From CAZSAT01 sp964604675 (GTDB lineage Bacteria > Myxococcota_A > UBA796 > CAJQPC01), in assembly GCA_964604675.1 (NCBI GenBank), contig CAZSAT010000036.1, forward strand, positions 1 to 58,364: a DNA stretch of 58,364 bases. The letters are read 5' to 3'. The translations under genes were made by a program, and so were the position numbers. Shown piece after piece: positions 29,501 through 37,258 of the stretch. The notes under the pieces were generated by a model that was given only the letters and a program-made list of their open reading frames with translations, was not told where the DNA came from and did not search any database. How positions within the stretch are numbered: position 1 is the first letter of the stretch; each line of letters starts with the position of its first letter.

Positions 29501-30355
29501 CTCGCGAGCCTCGCCAGCCACCTCGCCTACCGAGGGCAGCCCCAGGCCGGGGTCGACGAGGCCCGCACTGCGGTGGCCCGGGCAGATGCGCTCGGCGAAG
29601 ACGAGGCTCGGGTGTCCGCCCGCCTGGCTCTGTCGCTGGCGCTCCAGCTTGCGAGGCAGCCCTGCCTCGAGCCGGCTCGTGAGGCGGTCGAGCTGGCCGA
29701 CGCCTCCGGTCGCACGCTGTGGTGGCTCAACGCCACCGAGCGCCTGATGGACGCCCAGATGGGCACCGGAGACGACGCCACCGACACCGCCCACCGGCTC
29801 CTCGGCGTGAGCCGAGAGCGCGGTTGGCTCCGGCAGGCGTCCCACGCGTTGAACGCGTTGGGCGAGATGGCGCGCAAGCGCGGCGATCGTGTCGACGCCG
29901 AGCTGGCGTACCGACAGGTCATCGAGCTCTCCGACGTGTCCACGTGGTCACGGCAGGGGGACTATTCGCGGCTCAACCTCGCCCTGTTGCTCCTCGGGGA
30001 AGGCTCGAGCGTGGAGGTGCGTGAGCTGGCGGGTCCGGTCGCCGAGCGCGGCGCCGCCCAGAAGCATCCGCCCATCGAGGGCGCCGCCCGGGCGGTGCTG
30101 GCCGCCGCCGCCGCGCAGGGTCAGCACTTCGATCAGCTCCAGGCCGAGCTCACGCGCTACCGCGCGATCGACGCCGAGGTGCGGCTCGCGGACCGGGACC
30201 TGGCCCTGGCGTGGTCCTTCGCGGCCGAGGCTTGCGAGGCCCATGAGCAGCGCGAACGCGCACGGGCTTGCTGGGAAGAAGCGGCCGCGCAGCACCTGCG
30301 GACCGGCCACCCCGATCGAGCGCATGCAGCCCGAGAGCGGCTACGCGAGCTCTGA
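26582..30355 (+). CDS. OmpR-type winged helix-Ser/Thr kinase-STAND/AAA-TPR regulator
   Basis: A 1257-residue one-protein signalling chain. Residues 8-104 are an OmpR/PhoB winged helix (LTPTEAKLLGYL, VRSRTVDTTVRRLRNKIEDD, GVGYQL). Residues 124-400 are a protein kinase with GRGGSG loop and Lys153, but HLD (252-254) instead of HRD, then DFG (278-280) and APEQ. From about 477 (MFVGRERARKELW) a STAND/AAA module follows whose Walker A reads GDGGLGVS (507-514), with Val in place of the Lys; the Walker B LLLLDDAH remains. The last 500 residues are TPR-like. A DNA-binding domain on such a kinase implies direct transcription control. ATG 26582 was used; ATG 26600 is possible. Confidence 0.85.
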   Translation: MIDNGAMVILLGHRRVDLDARLVSWEGGQDRLTPTEAKLLGYLHDRLGQAVSRDELLEQVWGYAPSVRSRTVDTTVRRLRNKIEDDPITPVHLLTAYGVGYQLAVTEVPDEQPDAPTHAALGPFDLLELLGRGGSGEVWRAVHRRSGGAVAVKLLTERHTRTTSVQRAFQREARAAARLDHPHVVRLLDLGAVDDSAARATGLPEGTPWLAMELGTGSLSRLRGRLAWEELRTVLLHTLDALAHAHARGLVHLDVKPANLVVGCGTSEGRVSGFRLTDFGIARAVTASTRGELGGTPSYMAPEQVRGAWRDIGPATDLFGLGCTAWALATGQPPFRHRGSRKRLARGWEALPELRPTVPVPDGFRDWLGKLLERESHDRFQRAAEAAQALRELGEAGRPAAAAEGEASTAAHTELPTELFTDVALSAVQPEMAPRTRTLSVEALPADQVWWRREPPPTPIQLADAGLALLPLREAMFVGRERARKELWERLLQVRDGQGPQVLEIAGDGGLGVSRLGRWLAERAHELGIAEVVVCGADQGGVREAIRNWLRCDGLDREATHERVRRFLARHGARQRYLPSLVTAALEGRAGRDGPRILARLLEQAASRRTVLLLLDDAHRLDDGLAVVLALLERGPSRVATVLTVAEDQAHAGDAARTLRSLRARPEHLRCALGPLDAAEQAALVRRVITLEAGVEARLLELAGGNPSLLLQQVADWSEREMLVPGDQGFRLGPGAVTSSESGALWLDRVDRVGASEPLELAAALGRRFDRSTWKAVARTDALLPFEAAGLVTESGGQYALASEALRAGLEERARAGGRWKAHHAHCVSRTDRRRGWHLLEAGRAEEAVAHLLASAVEDLEAMRTREAGAHLDLVERALDAAGVDVGDRRRGEAAAVRLRVLDQTASRKELHAAAATLATRARAFDWPVVGVALRVAGRALLGHSDASLGEASLREAVSWCEDHGDLEEGVRALASLASHLAYRGQPQAGVDEARTAVARADALGEDEARVSARLALSLALQLARQPCLEPAREAVELADASGRTLWWLNATERLMDAQMGTGDDATDTAHRLLGVSRERGWLRQASHALNALGEMARKRGDRVDAELAYRQVIELSDVSTWSRQGDYSRLNLALLLLGEGSSVEVRELAGPVAERGAAQKHPPIEGAARAVLAAAAAQGQHFDQLQAELTRYRAIDAEVRLADRDLALAWSFAAEACEAHEQRERARACWEEAAAQHLRTGHPDRAHAARERLREL

Positions 30356-30616
30356 TCCGAGCGCGGCGAGGCCCTGCTCGGTCGTGAGCTCCGGGCGGTA
30401 GCCCAGCTCCTCCCGGGCCCGCGCGTCCGACAGGGTGATGGTGGCCGACATCATGAAGATCGCGAAGCGCGTCAGCGGAGGCGTGCCCTGCAGGCCGAGC
30501 AGGGTCCACGTGCCCTCGACCAGCACCGAGAGCGGCCTCATCAGCCAGCCGGGCACCGAGCGGGTGGGCAGGGTCACGCCGCGCGTGGCGGCGAGCGCTG
30601 TCAGGACCTCCCTTCG
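30341..30616 (-). pseudogene. 5'-truncated NAD-dependent epimerase/dehydratase remnant
   Basis: About 90 codons matching only the C-terminus of an extended-SDR epimerase or 3-beta-HSD-like protein: REVLTALAATRG, LPTRSVPGWLM, GTPPLTRFAI, then the terminal LSDARAREELGYRP and LTTEQGLAAL. The NAD-binding Rossmann half and catalytic YxxxK are absent, and no ribosome site precedes it. It overlaps the end of the convergent regulator by 15 bp. Recent gene loss or a rearrangement upstream (near 30620) is likely. Confidence 0.6.
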
Positions 30617-30690
30617 AGCTCGAGGTGAAGCGGTGGGAGGGCCGCGCCAAGATGCCGCCGGGGGAGCTGCGCTGAGCCCGTCACAGGGCC

Positions 30691-30706
30691 TGTCACAGCT
30701 GTGACG
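30691..30706. promoter_or_regulatory. TGTSACAGCTGTGACG element, copy A (muramidase promoter)
   Basis: TGTCACAGCTGTGACG. This copy forms a perfect 14-bp palindrome. It lies 45 nt upstream of the TAGCTT -10 box of the muramidase gene. Related copies are at 36523 and 42539. Confidence 0.6.
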
Positions 30707-30750
30707 CCTGCCTGAACCGCGGGGGCATCGAGTCCGGGGCTGGCGCTCGG

Positions 30751-30756
30751 TAGCTT
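30751..30756 (+). promoter_or_regulatory. -10 box of the muramidase gene, leaderless
   Basis: TAGCTT, 6 nt before ATG 30763, with an ATCGAG at the -35 distance (18 nt). The same arrangement occurs at 42599. Confidence 0.5.
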
Positions 30757-30762
30757 CTCGCC

Positions 30763-31587
30763 ATGCTCGCCCTGTTCGTCTCCCTGGCCTTCGCGACCTC
30801 GACCTGTGGCGGTGCCGACGTGAACGTCGCGACCGACCTTGCGGCGGTGGCGCGGGCCCGTCCAGGCCGCGGGCCGCGTCGCGGCTTCGGCCGCCCGGGG
30901 GGCGGGTGGGGCCCCAGGACGGTCGTGACGGAGGACACGAGCACGTCGCAGGACACGGGCACGTCCGACGAAACGAGCGCCACCGAGGGCACGGACACCG
31001 CAGCGCAGGCCGAGCCCACCGGGGCTTCGGCGACCGCGACCAACCGCTACGGGGTGGACTTCCTCGCCCTGTCCGGCAGCGAGGCGGCGGCCTACAGCCC
31101 GCAGCTGCGCGCCTTCGTGCGGGCCATCACCTACATCGAAGGCGTGGAGTCCTCGGCGGGGTACTACACCGAGGTCGGCGGCACCACCTACCCGTCGACC
31201 ACACGGGTGCATCCGGGCGCCGAGGACGTGTACCGGTACAGCCGCACCGGCTACAACAGCGACGCCTTCGGTCGCTACCAGATGTTGTCGAGCACGTGGG
31301 CGGCCTGGGCGGCGGCGGCCGGCATCCCGACCGCGCGCAGCGGCGAAAACAGCTACGGCGAGGCCTACTACGACATCCGTGCGGCCCACCAGGACCGAGC
31401 GGTGCTCGCGTTCCTGCAGCGCGAGGGCGTCGAGAAGTTCCTGAAGGCGGGCAACGTGTCCGGAGCGGCCGCGACCAGCGCCGCGCAGAACTGGGCGAGC
31501 ATGCCCGGCGCGAGCCAGCACAACAGCCGCACCAACAGCTTCTACGCCGTCTACGACGCACTCCTGGCGGAGGAGCGGGCCCGATGA
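30763..31587 (+). CDS. Secreted GH104-like muramidase (lambda-endolysin type)
   Basis: A 274-residue secreted protein with a short signal peptide (LALFVSLAFATSTC). A Thr/Asp-rich linker (residues about 50-80) precedes the catalytic domain, which follows the lambda R lysozyme/GH104 pattern: AFVRAITYIEGVESS (candidate acid Glu), YYTEVGGTTYPS, VHPGAEDVY, SDAFGRYQMLSSTW, AHQDRAVLAFL and QNWASMPGAS. It would cut the glycan strands of peptidoglycan, probably of other cells. ATGA overlap couples it to a C39-like protease. The promoter carries the TGTSACAGCTGTGACG element. Confidence 0.75.
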   Translation: MLALFVSLAFATSTCGGADVNVATDLAAVARARPGRGPRRGFGRPGGGWGPRTVVTEDTSTSQDTGTSDETSATEGTDTAAQAEPTGASATATNRYGVDFLALSGSEAAAYSPQLRAFVRAITYIEGVESSAGYYTEVGGTTYPSTTRVHPGAEDVYRYSRTGYNSDAFGRYQMLSSTWAAWAAAAGIPTARSGENSYGEAYYDIRAAHQDRAVLAFLQREGVEKFLKAGNVSGAAATSAAQNWASMPGASQHNSRTNSFYAVYDALLAEERAR

Positions 31588-32225
31588 TGATGCTCAGTGC
31601 CCTGGTGCTGGCGTCGGTGTGCGGTCCGGACCAAAGCGTGGTCGCCGACCTGCAGCTCGCCTCCGCCGCCGTCGGGTCGGCGCCGGCTGCCCCCGCGTCC
31701 GTGCCCTACTTCTACCAGTACGCCAACCGCTACAGCCCGTCCCGGACCTGCCAGAACACCTCGGTGGCCATGCTGTTGAAGCACTACGGCGTCAGCATCA
31801 CCCCGGACGCCATCACGGCGCGGTTCGGCAAGGATCTGGCCCAGTCGCCGGAAGGACTCGCCCGGGTGTTCAACCACTACGCTTCCCAGGCCGGCATCGA
31901 CGAGCGCCTCGAGCCCACCCGCGCGGGCAGCCTCGAGGCGTTCCGCCGGCTGGCGCAGGGAGACGACCCGGTCATCGTGCACGGCTTCATGACCAGCTAC
32001 GGCCACGTGGTCGTGACCACGGGCTACGACGGCCGCGCCTACACGGTCAACGACCCCGCCGGGACCTGGTCGCAGCGCTTCAAGGGCGGCTACCCTCGCG
32101 CCGCCGGCGAGTCGTCGTCGAGCGGCCAGGGCGTTCGCTACGGCAAGGCGGCCTTCGAGCAGGCCATCTCCACCTACAGCGGCTCCGGCTTCGCGCCGCT
32201 CTGGTACCACCGCGTCGTGCGGTAG
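31584..32225 (+). CDS. Secreted C39-like cysteine protease
   Basis: 213 residues with an N-terminal hydrophobic leader (MLSALVLASVC). The peptidase_C39_2-type domain has the nucleophile block RTCQNTSVAMLLKHYGV, then VIVHGFMTSYGHVVVTTGYDG (catalytic His) and VNDPAGTW (Asp). ATG 31584 overlaps the muramidase stop as ATGA. It is a close relative of the next gene. Likely secreted with the muramidase to cut peptides or proteins in the same target. Confidence 0.7.
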   Translation: MMMLSALVLASVCGPDQSVVADLQLASAAVGSAPAAPASVPYFYQYANRYSPSRTCQNTSVAMLLKHYGVSITPDAITARFGKDLAQSPEGLARVFNHYASQAGIDERLEPTRAGSLEAFRRLAQGDDPVIVHGFMTSYGHVVVTTGYDGRAYTVNDPAGTWSQRFKGGYPRAAGESSSSGQGVRYGKAAFEQAISTYSGSGFAPLWYHRVVR

Positions 32226-32297
32226 GTGTCACAACTGCAACCGTGGCCGGCCCCCGGTCACTCCTTAGGCTCTGGCCAGCATCGACCGGAGCGTTTC

Positions 32298-33176
32298 ATG
32301 ACGTGGTGGCTCGTCGCGTGTGCGACCGAGGCGGACCGGGGTGCGCGCACCCTGCTGGACGTCCAAGGAGGGGAGGACTCGGCCGTCGTGTCCGAGGTGG
32401 AGGCGCTCCATCAACAGGTGCCTCTGGTGGCGATCGCGTCGCCCGGAGAAGGCGCCGTGCTGCAGAACCCGGTGACCTTCGCCCTCGACGCCGAGGACGT
32501 CACGGGGTTTCGACTCGACGCGGACGGTTGGGTGCTGGGTAGCTGGGAGGGCACCGGAAGCCCGGAGCTCACCCACACCTTCAGCGGCGTGGGCTACCCG
32601 CGCGTCATCGCGCTCGAGGGGTACGCCGACGGCGGCGCGGTCGTGGCCCGGGACGAGGTGACCATCACCGTCGAGCCGCCAGCCTCCGGCTCCCTCGACG
32701 TGCCCTACTACCTGCAGTACGACAACGCCTACGAGCCGTCCGGGACGTGCGGCGTGACCTCGGCCGCCATGGTCTTGAGCCACTTCGGCGCGTCCGTCAC
32801 CCCCGACCAGCTCTACCTGGCTCATGGCAAGGCCCAGGCTCAGTCGCCGGGCGGTCTCCAGGCGCTCTACGGCTGGTACGGCCTCTACGGGAAGTCCGGC
32901 TACTCGGCGACGCGCGCGGACCTCAAGGGGCACCTCGATGCCGGTCGTCCGGTGGTGGTGCACGGCTCCTGGACGAGCGCCGGGCACATCGCCGTGCTCG
33001 TCGGCTACGACGCGTCGGGCTGGATCGTGCACGACCCCGCCGGCGATTGGTACGTCGGCTACGGAGGCACGAGCTGGGGGGAGGCCGTGCACTACCCCTT
33101 CGACGGCAGCTGGGACGCTGCGATGTCGTGGGACGGCGACGTGTGGTGGTCGGCTGCCGCCCCGTCGAGCTTCTGA
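32298..33176 (+). CDS. C39-like cysteine protease lipoprotein with N-terminal beta domain
   Basis: 292 residues. The minimal lipoprotein leader is MTWWLVAC (Cys8). Residues about 50-130 form an Ig-like strand-rich domain (VTFALDAEDVTGF, PRVIALEGYADGG). The C39-like domain follows: GTCGVTSAAMVLSHFGA, PVVVHGSWTSAGHIAVLVGYD, VHDPAGDW, paralogous to the gene just upstream. GGAGC 5 nt before ATG 32298 sets the start. A loosely related sequence (TGTCACAACTGCAAC, 32227-32241) lies upstream. Confidence 0.7.
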   Translation: MTWWLVACATEADRGARTLLDVQGGEDSAVVSEVEALHQQVPLVAIASPGEGAVLQNPVTFALDAEDVTGFRLDADGWVLGSWEGTGSPELTHTFSGVGYPRVIALEGYADGGAVVARDEVTITVEPPASGSLDVPYYLQYDNAYEPSGTCGVTSAAMVLSHFGASVTPDQLYLAHGKAQAQSPGGLQALYGWYGLYGKSGYSATRADLKGHLDAGRPVVVHGSWTSAGHIAVLVGYDASGWIVHDPAGDWYVGYGGTSWGEAVHYPFDGSWDAAMSWDGDVWWSAAAPSSF

Positions 33177-33237
33177 GGCGGCGGGTCGCGGTTGACCTCG
33201 GCCGCCGGGTGCGCGAGGCTCGCTGTCCAGGAAGGCC

Positions 33238-34917
33238 GTGGACCCGGACAGCTCCAGCACCTCTGTGACCCGCGTCGACCGTGGAACGCGCAAGGTGCGC
33301 GAGGAGCAGGCCTACCTGTCGCTGGCCCACGGTCGCGGCCGGGCGGCCACCGTGCACGAGGAGGAGGCGCGCCGAACGGTCGGCTGGTGCCTCGTGGTGG
33401 TGATGCTCACGACCTTCGTCACCTGCTGGGTGCCCTCTCTCGGCGGCGCGCGGTGGCTGCAGATCGCCATGTTGGCGAGCCTCGCTTACCTCGGCGTGGC
33501 GTGCGCGGTCGTCGGGATCCGGGCTCGCGACCCGGCGCGCTTCTCCACCGCGACCTTCCGCTTCCTCTCGGTCTCGGCGGTCGTCTGCTCCCTGGTCTAC
33601 ATGTACTACCTGGGCTTCTTCAGCCCCACGCCGCTGGTCGTGACCTTCGGCATCGCCTACTTCGGGCAGGGGAGCGACCGGGTCACCGCCTTCGGCACCG
33701 CGGTGGCGTCGGCGGTCGCCTACGTCTGCATCGCGTCGTCGCTCACGCTGGGGTGGCTCCCGGACCTGAGCATCTTCCCGGCCACCCTCTCGAGCCCCAC
33801 CGCCAAGTGGTTCATGGTCGCCACGGTGCCCGCCGTCTACGTCGTGGTGCTGATCCATGCGCGGGTCGCGCACCGCGCTGCCATCACGTCGATCGAACGC
33901 ACCGGGGAGGTGGCGCGCACGGCGCTCCAGCGGCTGGGCCAGCTCGAGGAGATGAGGGACCAGCTCGACGACGCCTTGCATGCGGGGGTGGGCATGGCTG
34001 GCCACTACACCTCGCAGCTGGCAGGGCACTACCTGCTGAAGGGCCTGCTGGGTCGAGGCGGCATGGGTGAGGTCTACGTCGGTGAGTCGCTCGACGGCTC
34101 GGAGCAGGTGGCCGTGAAGTTGATCGTGCCTCACCTGGCCGACGAGGCGGCGCTCGCCCGCTTCGAGCGTGAGGCGGCCATCACCGAGGCCCTGGACCAC
34201 CCCCACATCGTGTCGGTGCTCGAGACCGGCCGGCTCGCCGATGGCTCGCGCTTCCTGGTCATGGAGCGGCTGCAGGGCCGGGTGCTCTCCGAGCTGCTCC
34301 GTGTGGACCCCCTCGAGCTCGGGGAGATCCGGACGCTGGTGCGCCAGCTCGCCGGCGCGCTCGACCACGCCCACGCGGCCGGCGTCGTGCACCGCGATCT
34401 CAAGCCCGCCAACCTGTTCCGCACCTCGCGGGCCGGGGCGGTCCGCTGGGTCGTGCTCGACTTCGGCATCGGCAAGCTCGGCGACTCCGACGCCACGCTG
34501 ACGCGCGGTCAGGTGCTCGGCACCGTGGACTACATGGCCCCGGAGCAGGCCCAGGGGGTCGACGTGACCGCTGCGGCCGACCTCTACGCCTTCGGCGCGC
34601 TGTTGTACCGGCTGCTCGTCGGGCAGTCCCCGGTCCGCGGTCGCGGCTCGGCGCAGAAGCTCTACAACCTGCTCCACGAACGCCCGTTGCGACCGCGCGC
34701 CATGAAGCCCGACCTCCCTGCCGATCTCGAGCGCGTGCTCGCCTGGTCGCTGGCGCCCTACCGGGACGACCGCCCGTCGACGGCGGGCGAGCTGGCGGTG
34801 GCCTTCGAGGCCGCGGTCGAGCAGGCCCTGTCGCCGGAGCTCCGCCGCCACGTGGACGAGCTCCTGGAAGACTTCCCGTGGGCCGTCGTCAGCCCGACAG
34901 CAGCTCCTCCTCGCTGA
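33238..34917 (+). CDS. Membrane-sensor Ser/Thr protein kinase
   Basis: 559 residues. The N-terminal third has about six membrane helices (residues 45-220) with the block YYLGFFSPTPLVVTFGIAYFG, a short coiled coil (LQRLGQLEEMRDQLDDAL), then a full kinase: LGRGGMGEVYVG, VAVKLI, HRDLKPANL, DFGIGKLG, APEQ. The sensor region is paralogous to a separate membrane protein at 36563-37252. GTG 33238 follows AGGAAGG. Unlike most bacterial kinases of this type, the sensor is N-terminal and the kinase ends the protein. Confidence 0.85.
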   Translation: MDPDSSSTSVTRVDRGTRKVREEQAYLSLAHGRGRAATVHEEEARRTVGWCLVVVMLTTFVTCWVPSLGGARWLQIAMLASLAYLGVACAVVGIRARDPARFSTATFRFLSVSAVVCSLVYMYYLGFFSPTPLVVTFGIAYFGQGSDRVTAFGTAVASAVAYVCIASSLTLGWLPDLSIFPATLSSPTAKWFMVATVPAVYVVVLIHARVAHRAAITSIERTGEVARTALQRLGQLEEMRDQLDDALHAGVGMAGHYTSQLAGHYLLKGLLGRGGMGEVYVGESLDGSEQVAVKLIVPHLADEAALARFEREAAITEALDHPHIVSVLETGRLADGSRFLVMERLQGRVLSELLRVDPLELGEIRTLVRQLAGALDHAHAAGVVHRDLKPANLFRTSRAGAVRWVVLDFGIGKLGDSDATLTRGQVLGTVDYMAPEQAQGVDVTAAADLYAFGALLYRLLVGQSPVRGRGSAQKLYNLLHERPLRPRAMKPDLPADLERVLAWSLAPYRDDRPSTAGELAVAFEAAVEQALSPELRRHVDELLEDFPWAVVSPTAAPPR

Positions 34918-36022
34918 GCTCGGGGGCGGCCTTTCCGCTGGCGTACTGCAGGATGCCGAGGGCGGCGTAGTGCTTCTGCACGCGGTCGCTCAACAGCCCG
35001 ATGCGTCGCAGGTTGGGCAGGATCCGTTGGAAGGTGCGCACCCGGAAGCGGGCCAGGAAGTCGCTGTCGAGCACGATGCGATCCCAGGAGCGGCGGGACA
35101 TCGCGTGGGCGTAGTACTGCTCGTAGTAGGCGTGGGCGAGGAAGCGGTTGCGGAGCAGCAGGCACATCTCGTAGGCCCAGTCCTCGCGCATCCGGCGTTC
35201 GTTCTCCGGCATGCGGGCGTAGGCGACCTCGAGCGCCACCACCCCGAAGTGCACGTGCCGCGCCTCGTCCTGGATGACGAGCTCCAGGAGCCGCCGGAGC
35301 AGCGGTTCCGGGGTGCTCTCGTGCATCAGCCCGAAGGCTCCGAGCGCGAGCCCCTCCACCAGGATCTGCATGCCCAGGAACTTCAGGTCCCAGCGCCCGT
35401 CCCGCATCAGGGCGTCGAGCACCACGAAGAGGTTGTCGTCGACCGCGAAGCGCTGCCCGAGCTTGTCGAGGTAGCGCTCGAACACGTCCACGTGCCGCCC
35501 CTCGTCACCCACCTGGACCGCGGCGTAGAGCTTGGCGTCGGTGGTGCCAACGGCTTCGGCGATCTGGCAAGCGGCGAAGAGCGCGCCCTGTTCCCCGTGC
35601 AGGAACTGGGAGAGCAGCCACGCGGCCACGGCGTGCCGCTGCTCGGCCTGTTGACGCGCGGGGAGCTTGCGGTAGCTCGGGATCTCGCGCAGGAAGAGCA
35701 CCTCGTCGGGCAACACCGTGGTGCGGTGAGGGTCGATCTCGATCGACCAGTCGAGGTCCAGGTCGGGGTGCCACTGGCGCGCGCGCGCCCGGTGGGTGAG
35801 CCGCTCGATGCGCGGATCCTCCCGGTGGTACTGCCAGTCGAACACGGCGTCGTGTCGGGCGGGTGAGCGCGTGTGCTCCGCCTTCCTGCCACGGCCGAGC
35901 ACGAGCCCGCGCAGGGCGGGGCCGGCCAGGTTGGCGAACACCTCCGGGTTCCGCGTGTGCGGTTGCCGCAGCACCCCGGCGTTGGCTCGGAGTGCGCGGA
36001 GCTTGGAGCTGTAGTCGGCCAC
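34889..36022 (-). CDS. Ferritin-like diiron oxidase/oxygenase
   Basis: A 377-residue cytoplasmic protein with the four-helix diiron ligand set: Glu in FLHGEQGALFA, ExxH in GDEGRHVDVF, Glu in ILVEGLALGAF, ExxH in QDEARHVHFG. The layout is like R2-type or AurF-like N-oxygenase/desaturase proteins; the substrate cannot be told. GTG 36022 has a TAGACT box 6 nt upstream. The 3' end overlaps the convergent sensor kinase gene by 29 bp. Confidence 0.75.
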   Translation of the reverse strand: MADYSSKLRALRANAGVLRQPHTRNPEVFANLAGPALRGLVLGRGRKAEHTRSPARHDAVFDWQYHREDPRIERLTHRARARQWHPDLDLDWSIEIDPHRTTVLPDEVLFLREIPSYRKLPARQQAEQRHAVAAWLLSQFLHGEQGALFAACQIAEAVGTTDAKLYAAVQVGDEGRHVDVFERYLDKLGQRFAVDDNLFVVLDALMRDGRWDLKFLGMQILVEGLALGAFGLMHESTPEPLLRRLLELVIQDEARHVHFGVVALEVAYARMPENERRMREDWAYEMCLLLRNRFLAHAYYEQYYAHAMSRRSWDRIVLDSDFLARFRVRTFQRILPNLRRIGLLSDRVQKHYAALGILQYASGKAAPELSEEELLSG

Positions 36023-36028
36023 GGGCGC

Positions 36029-36034
36029 AGTCTA
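36029..36034 (-). promoter_or_regulatory. -10 box of the diiron oxidase gene, leaderless
   Basis: TAGACT on the minus strand, 6 nt before GTG 36022. Confidence 0.4.
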
Positions 36035-36052
36035 CGTCGCTCGCGGCGGCCC

Positions 36053-36466
36053 TCAGAAGCTCGTGTTGAGCACCTCGGCCAGGTCGTCGCGGCTTCGCAC
36101 CCGGCTGAACGCCTCGAGGGCATCGCGCAGCACGCTGTCCACGCCGCGCGCACGGGCCTTGGTCAGCACGTTGCCCGCGAGGTGCGCGACGATCTTCGCG
36201 TCGCCGTACGCGGCGGCGATCAGCACGGCCTCCACGCCGTACCCCACGTCCTGGGTGCTCGGGCTCGTGCTGGTGAGCAGGGTCTCGAGCGGGGCGGCGA
36301 CCGAGAGGGCCGCGGCGGTCGAGAAGACCGTGTCGTAGTCGGGCCACTCCTCGTGTGCGTCGACGACAGCGTCGAGCACGAGCGCGAGGTCCGCGCTGGC
36401 GGCCAGGGTGGTCGCGCAGTCGGCCTGGGAGGGAGCGACGAGGACGGAGAGGAGCAGGAGGGTCAT
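36053..36466 (-). CDS. Small secreted helical protein, unknown function
   Basis: 137 residues with a signal peptide (MTLLLLSVLVAPSQA) and an all-helical body (LALVLDAVVDAHEEW, AVLIAAAYGDAKIVAHLAG). It shares the intergenic TGTSACAGCTGTGACG element with the divergent membrane sensor gene. TACAAC lies 6 nt before ATG 36466. The family is not recognised. Confidence 0.6.
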   Translation of the reverse strand: MTLLLLSVLVAPSQADCATTLAASADLALVLDAVVDAHEEWPDYDTVFSTAAALSVAAPLETLLTSTSPSTQDVGYGVEAVLIAAAYGDAKIVAHLAGNVLTKARARGVDSVLRDALEAFSRVRSRDDLAEVLNTSF

Positions 36467-36472
36467 GGTGCG

Positions 36473-36478
36473 GTTGTA
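36473..36478 (-). promoter_or_regulatory. -10 box of the small secreted protein gene, leaderless
   Basis: TACAAC on the minus strand, 6 nt before ATG 36466. Confidence 0.3.
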
Positions 36479-36522
36479 CGGCCGCCCGGGGCGCGGGTCG
36501 ATTCCGTCCCGCTGGCGGGGCC

Positions 36523-36538
36523 TGTGACAGCTGTGACG
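36523..36538. promoter_or_regulatory. TGTSACAGCTGTGACG element, copy B
   Basis: TGTGACAGCTGTGACG, a direct repeat of TGTGAC with 3-base spacing, between the divergent genes at 36466 and 36563. It shares GGCCTGT with the 5' flank of copy A. Confidence 0.55.
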
Positions 36539-36562
36539 AGCGTGGCGTGGGAAGATCGGCGC

Positions 36563-37252
36563 ATGAGCGAACGCACCGCCACGCGGGATGCAGCGTCGGC
36601 GTTGATGGCCGACGAGATCCTGCGTACCCGCTCCTTCCTGATGCTCAGTGGTGCGCTGGGTGTCTGCGGTGCCGCGTCGAGCTTCCTGGTCGATGGGGAC
36701 CCGCTGATCCGCCTGGTGTTCGTGGTGTGGGTCATCGGGATGCTCACGAGCTACGTCGGGCTCTACGTGTCGATCCGCCGACCGGAGCAGTACACCCCTG
36801 AGAAGGCCTTGGTGGTGGTGGCCTTCGCGAACACGGCCGGCACCTTCGCCGCGCTCTACTTCGGCGTGTTCTCACCGGCTCCGATGGTGCTGATGGTGCC
36901 GATCGCCTTCTTCGGCATGAGCCGAGGGGAGCGCGCGGCCGTGGTGGCCCACGGCATCGCAGCGGGTTCGATGGCACTCGTCATGGGCCTGGTGGTGATC
37001 GGCGCGGTCGACGACCCGGGCGTGGTCACGGCCGAGGGGCTCGGGCCCTGGCAGCAAGCGCTCTACGCCGCCCTCGTGCAAGCCGTGTACGCGGCGGCCT
37101 TCCTGCTCGCGCGCGCCACGCGACGGGCGACGGCGCTGGTGCTCGCTCACCTGGCCCAGGCCCAGGAAGACGTGCTGCAGAAGGACGCCCAGCTCGCCGC
37201 GGCCAAGGAACAGCTGGCCCGTGCGGACACGCGCGTCTTGGACGGCCACTGA
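36563..37252 (+). CDS. Orphan membrane sensor related to the kinase sensor domain, ending where a kinase would begin
   Basis: A 229-residue polytopic membrane protein (about six helices) ending in a coiled coil (QEDVLQKDAQLAAAKEQLA) and DTRVLDGH-stop. The block ALYFGVFSPAPMVLMVPIAFFG matches the sensor of the kinase at 33238-34917. In such kinases a phrase like VLDGHY directly opens the catalytic domain, so this looks like a sensor whose kinase domain has been lost, or a stand-alone sensor. It is convergent with the TetR gene 7 bases later. Confidence 0.7.
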   Translation: MSERTATRDAASALMADEILRTRSFLMLSGALGVCGAASSFLVDGDPLIRLVFVVWVIGMLTSYVGLYVSIRRPEQYTPEKALVVVAFANTAGTFAALYFGVFSPAPMVLMVPIAFFGMSRGERAAVVAHGIAAGSMALVMGLVVIGAVDDPGVVTAEGLGPWQQALYAALVQAVYAAAFLLARATRRATALVLAHLAQAQEDVLQKDAQLAAAKEQLARADTRVLDGH

Positions 37253-37258
37253 GCTGCT

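Noticed and set aside
30691..30706. ECF41-type promoter (TGTCACA-N16-CGTC)
   Set aside because: Only one of the three copies has TGTCACA on the coding strand, and no CGTC is found at the required distance.
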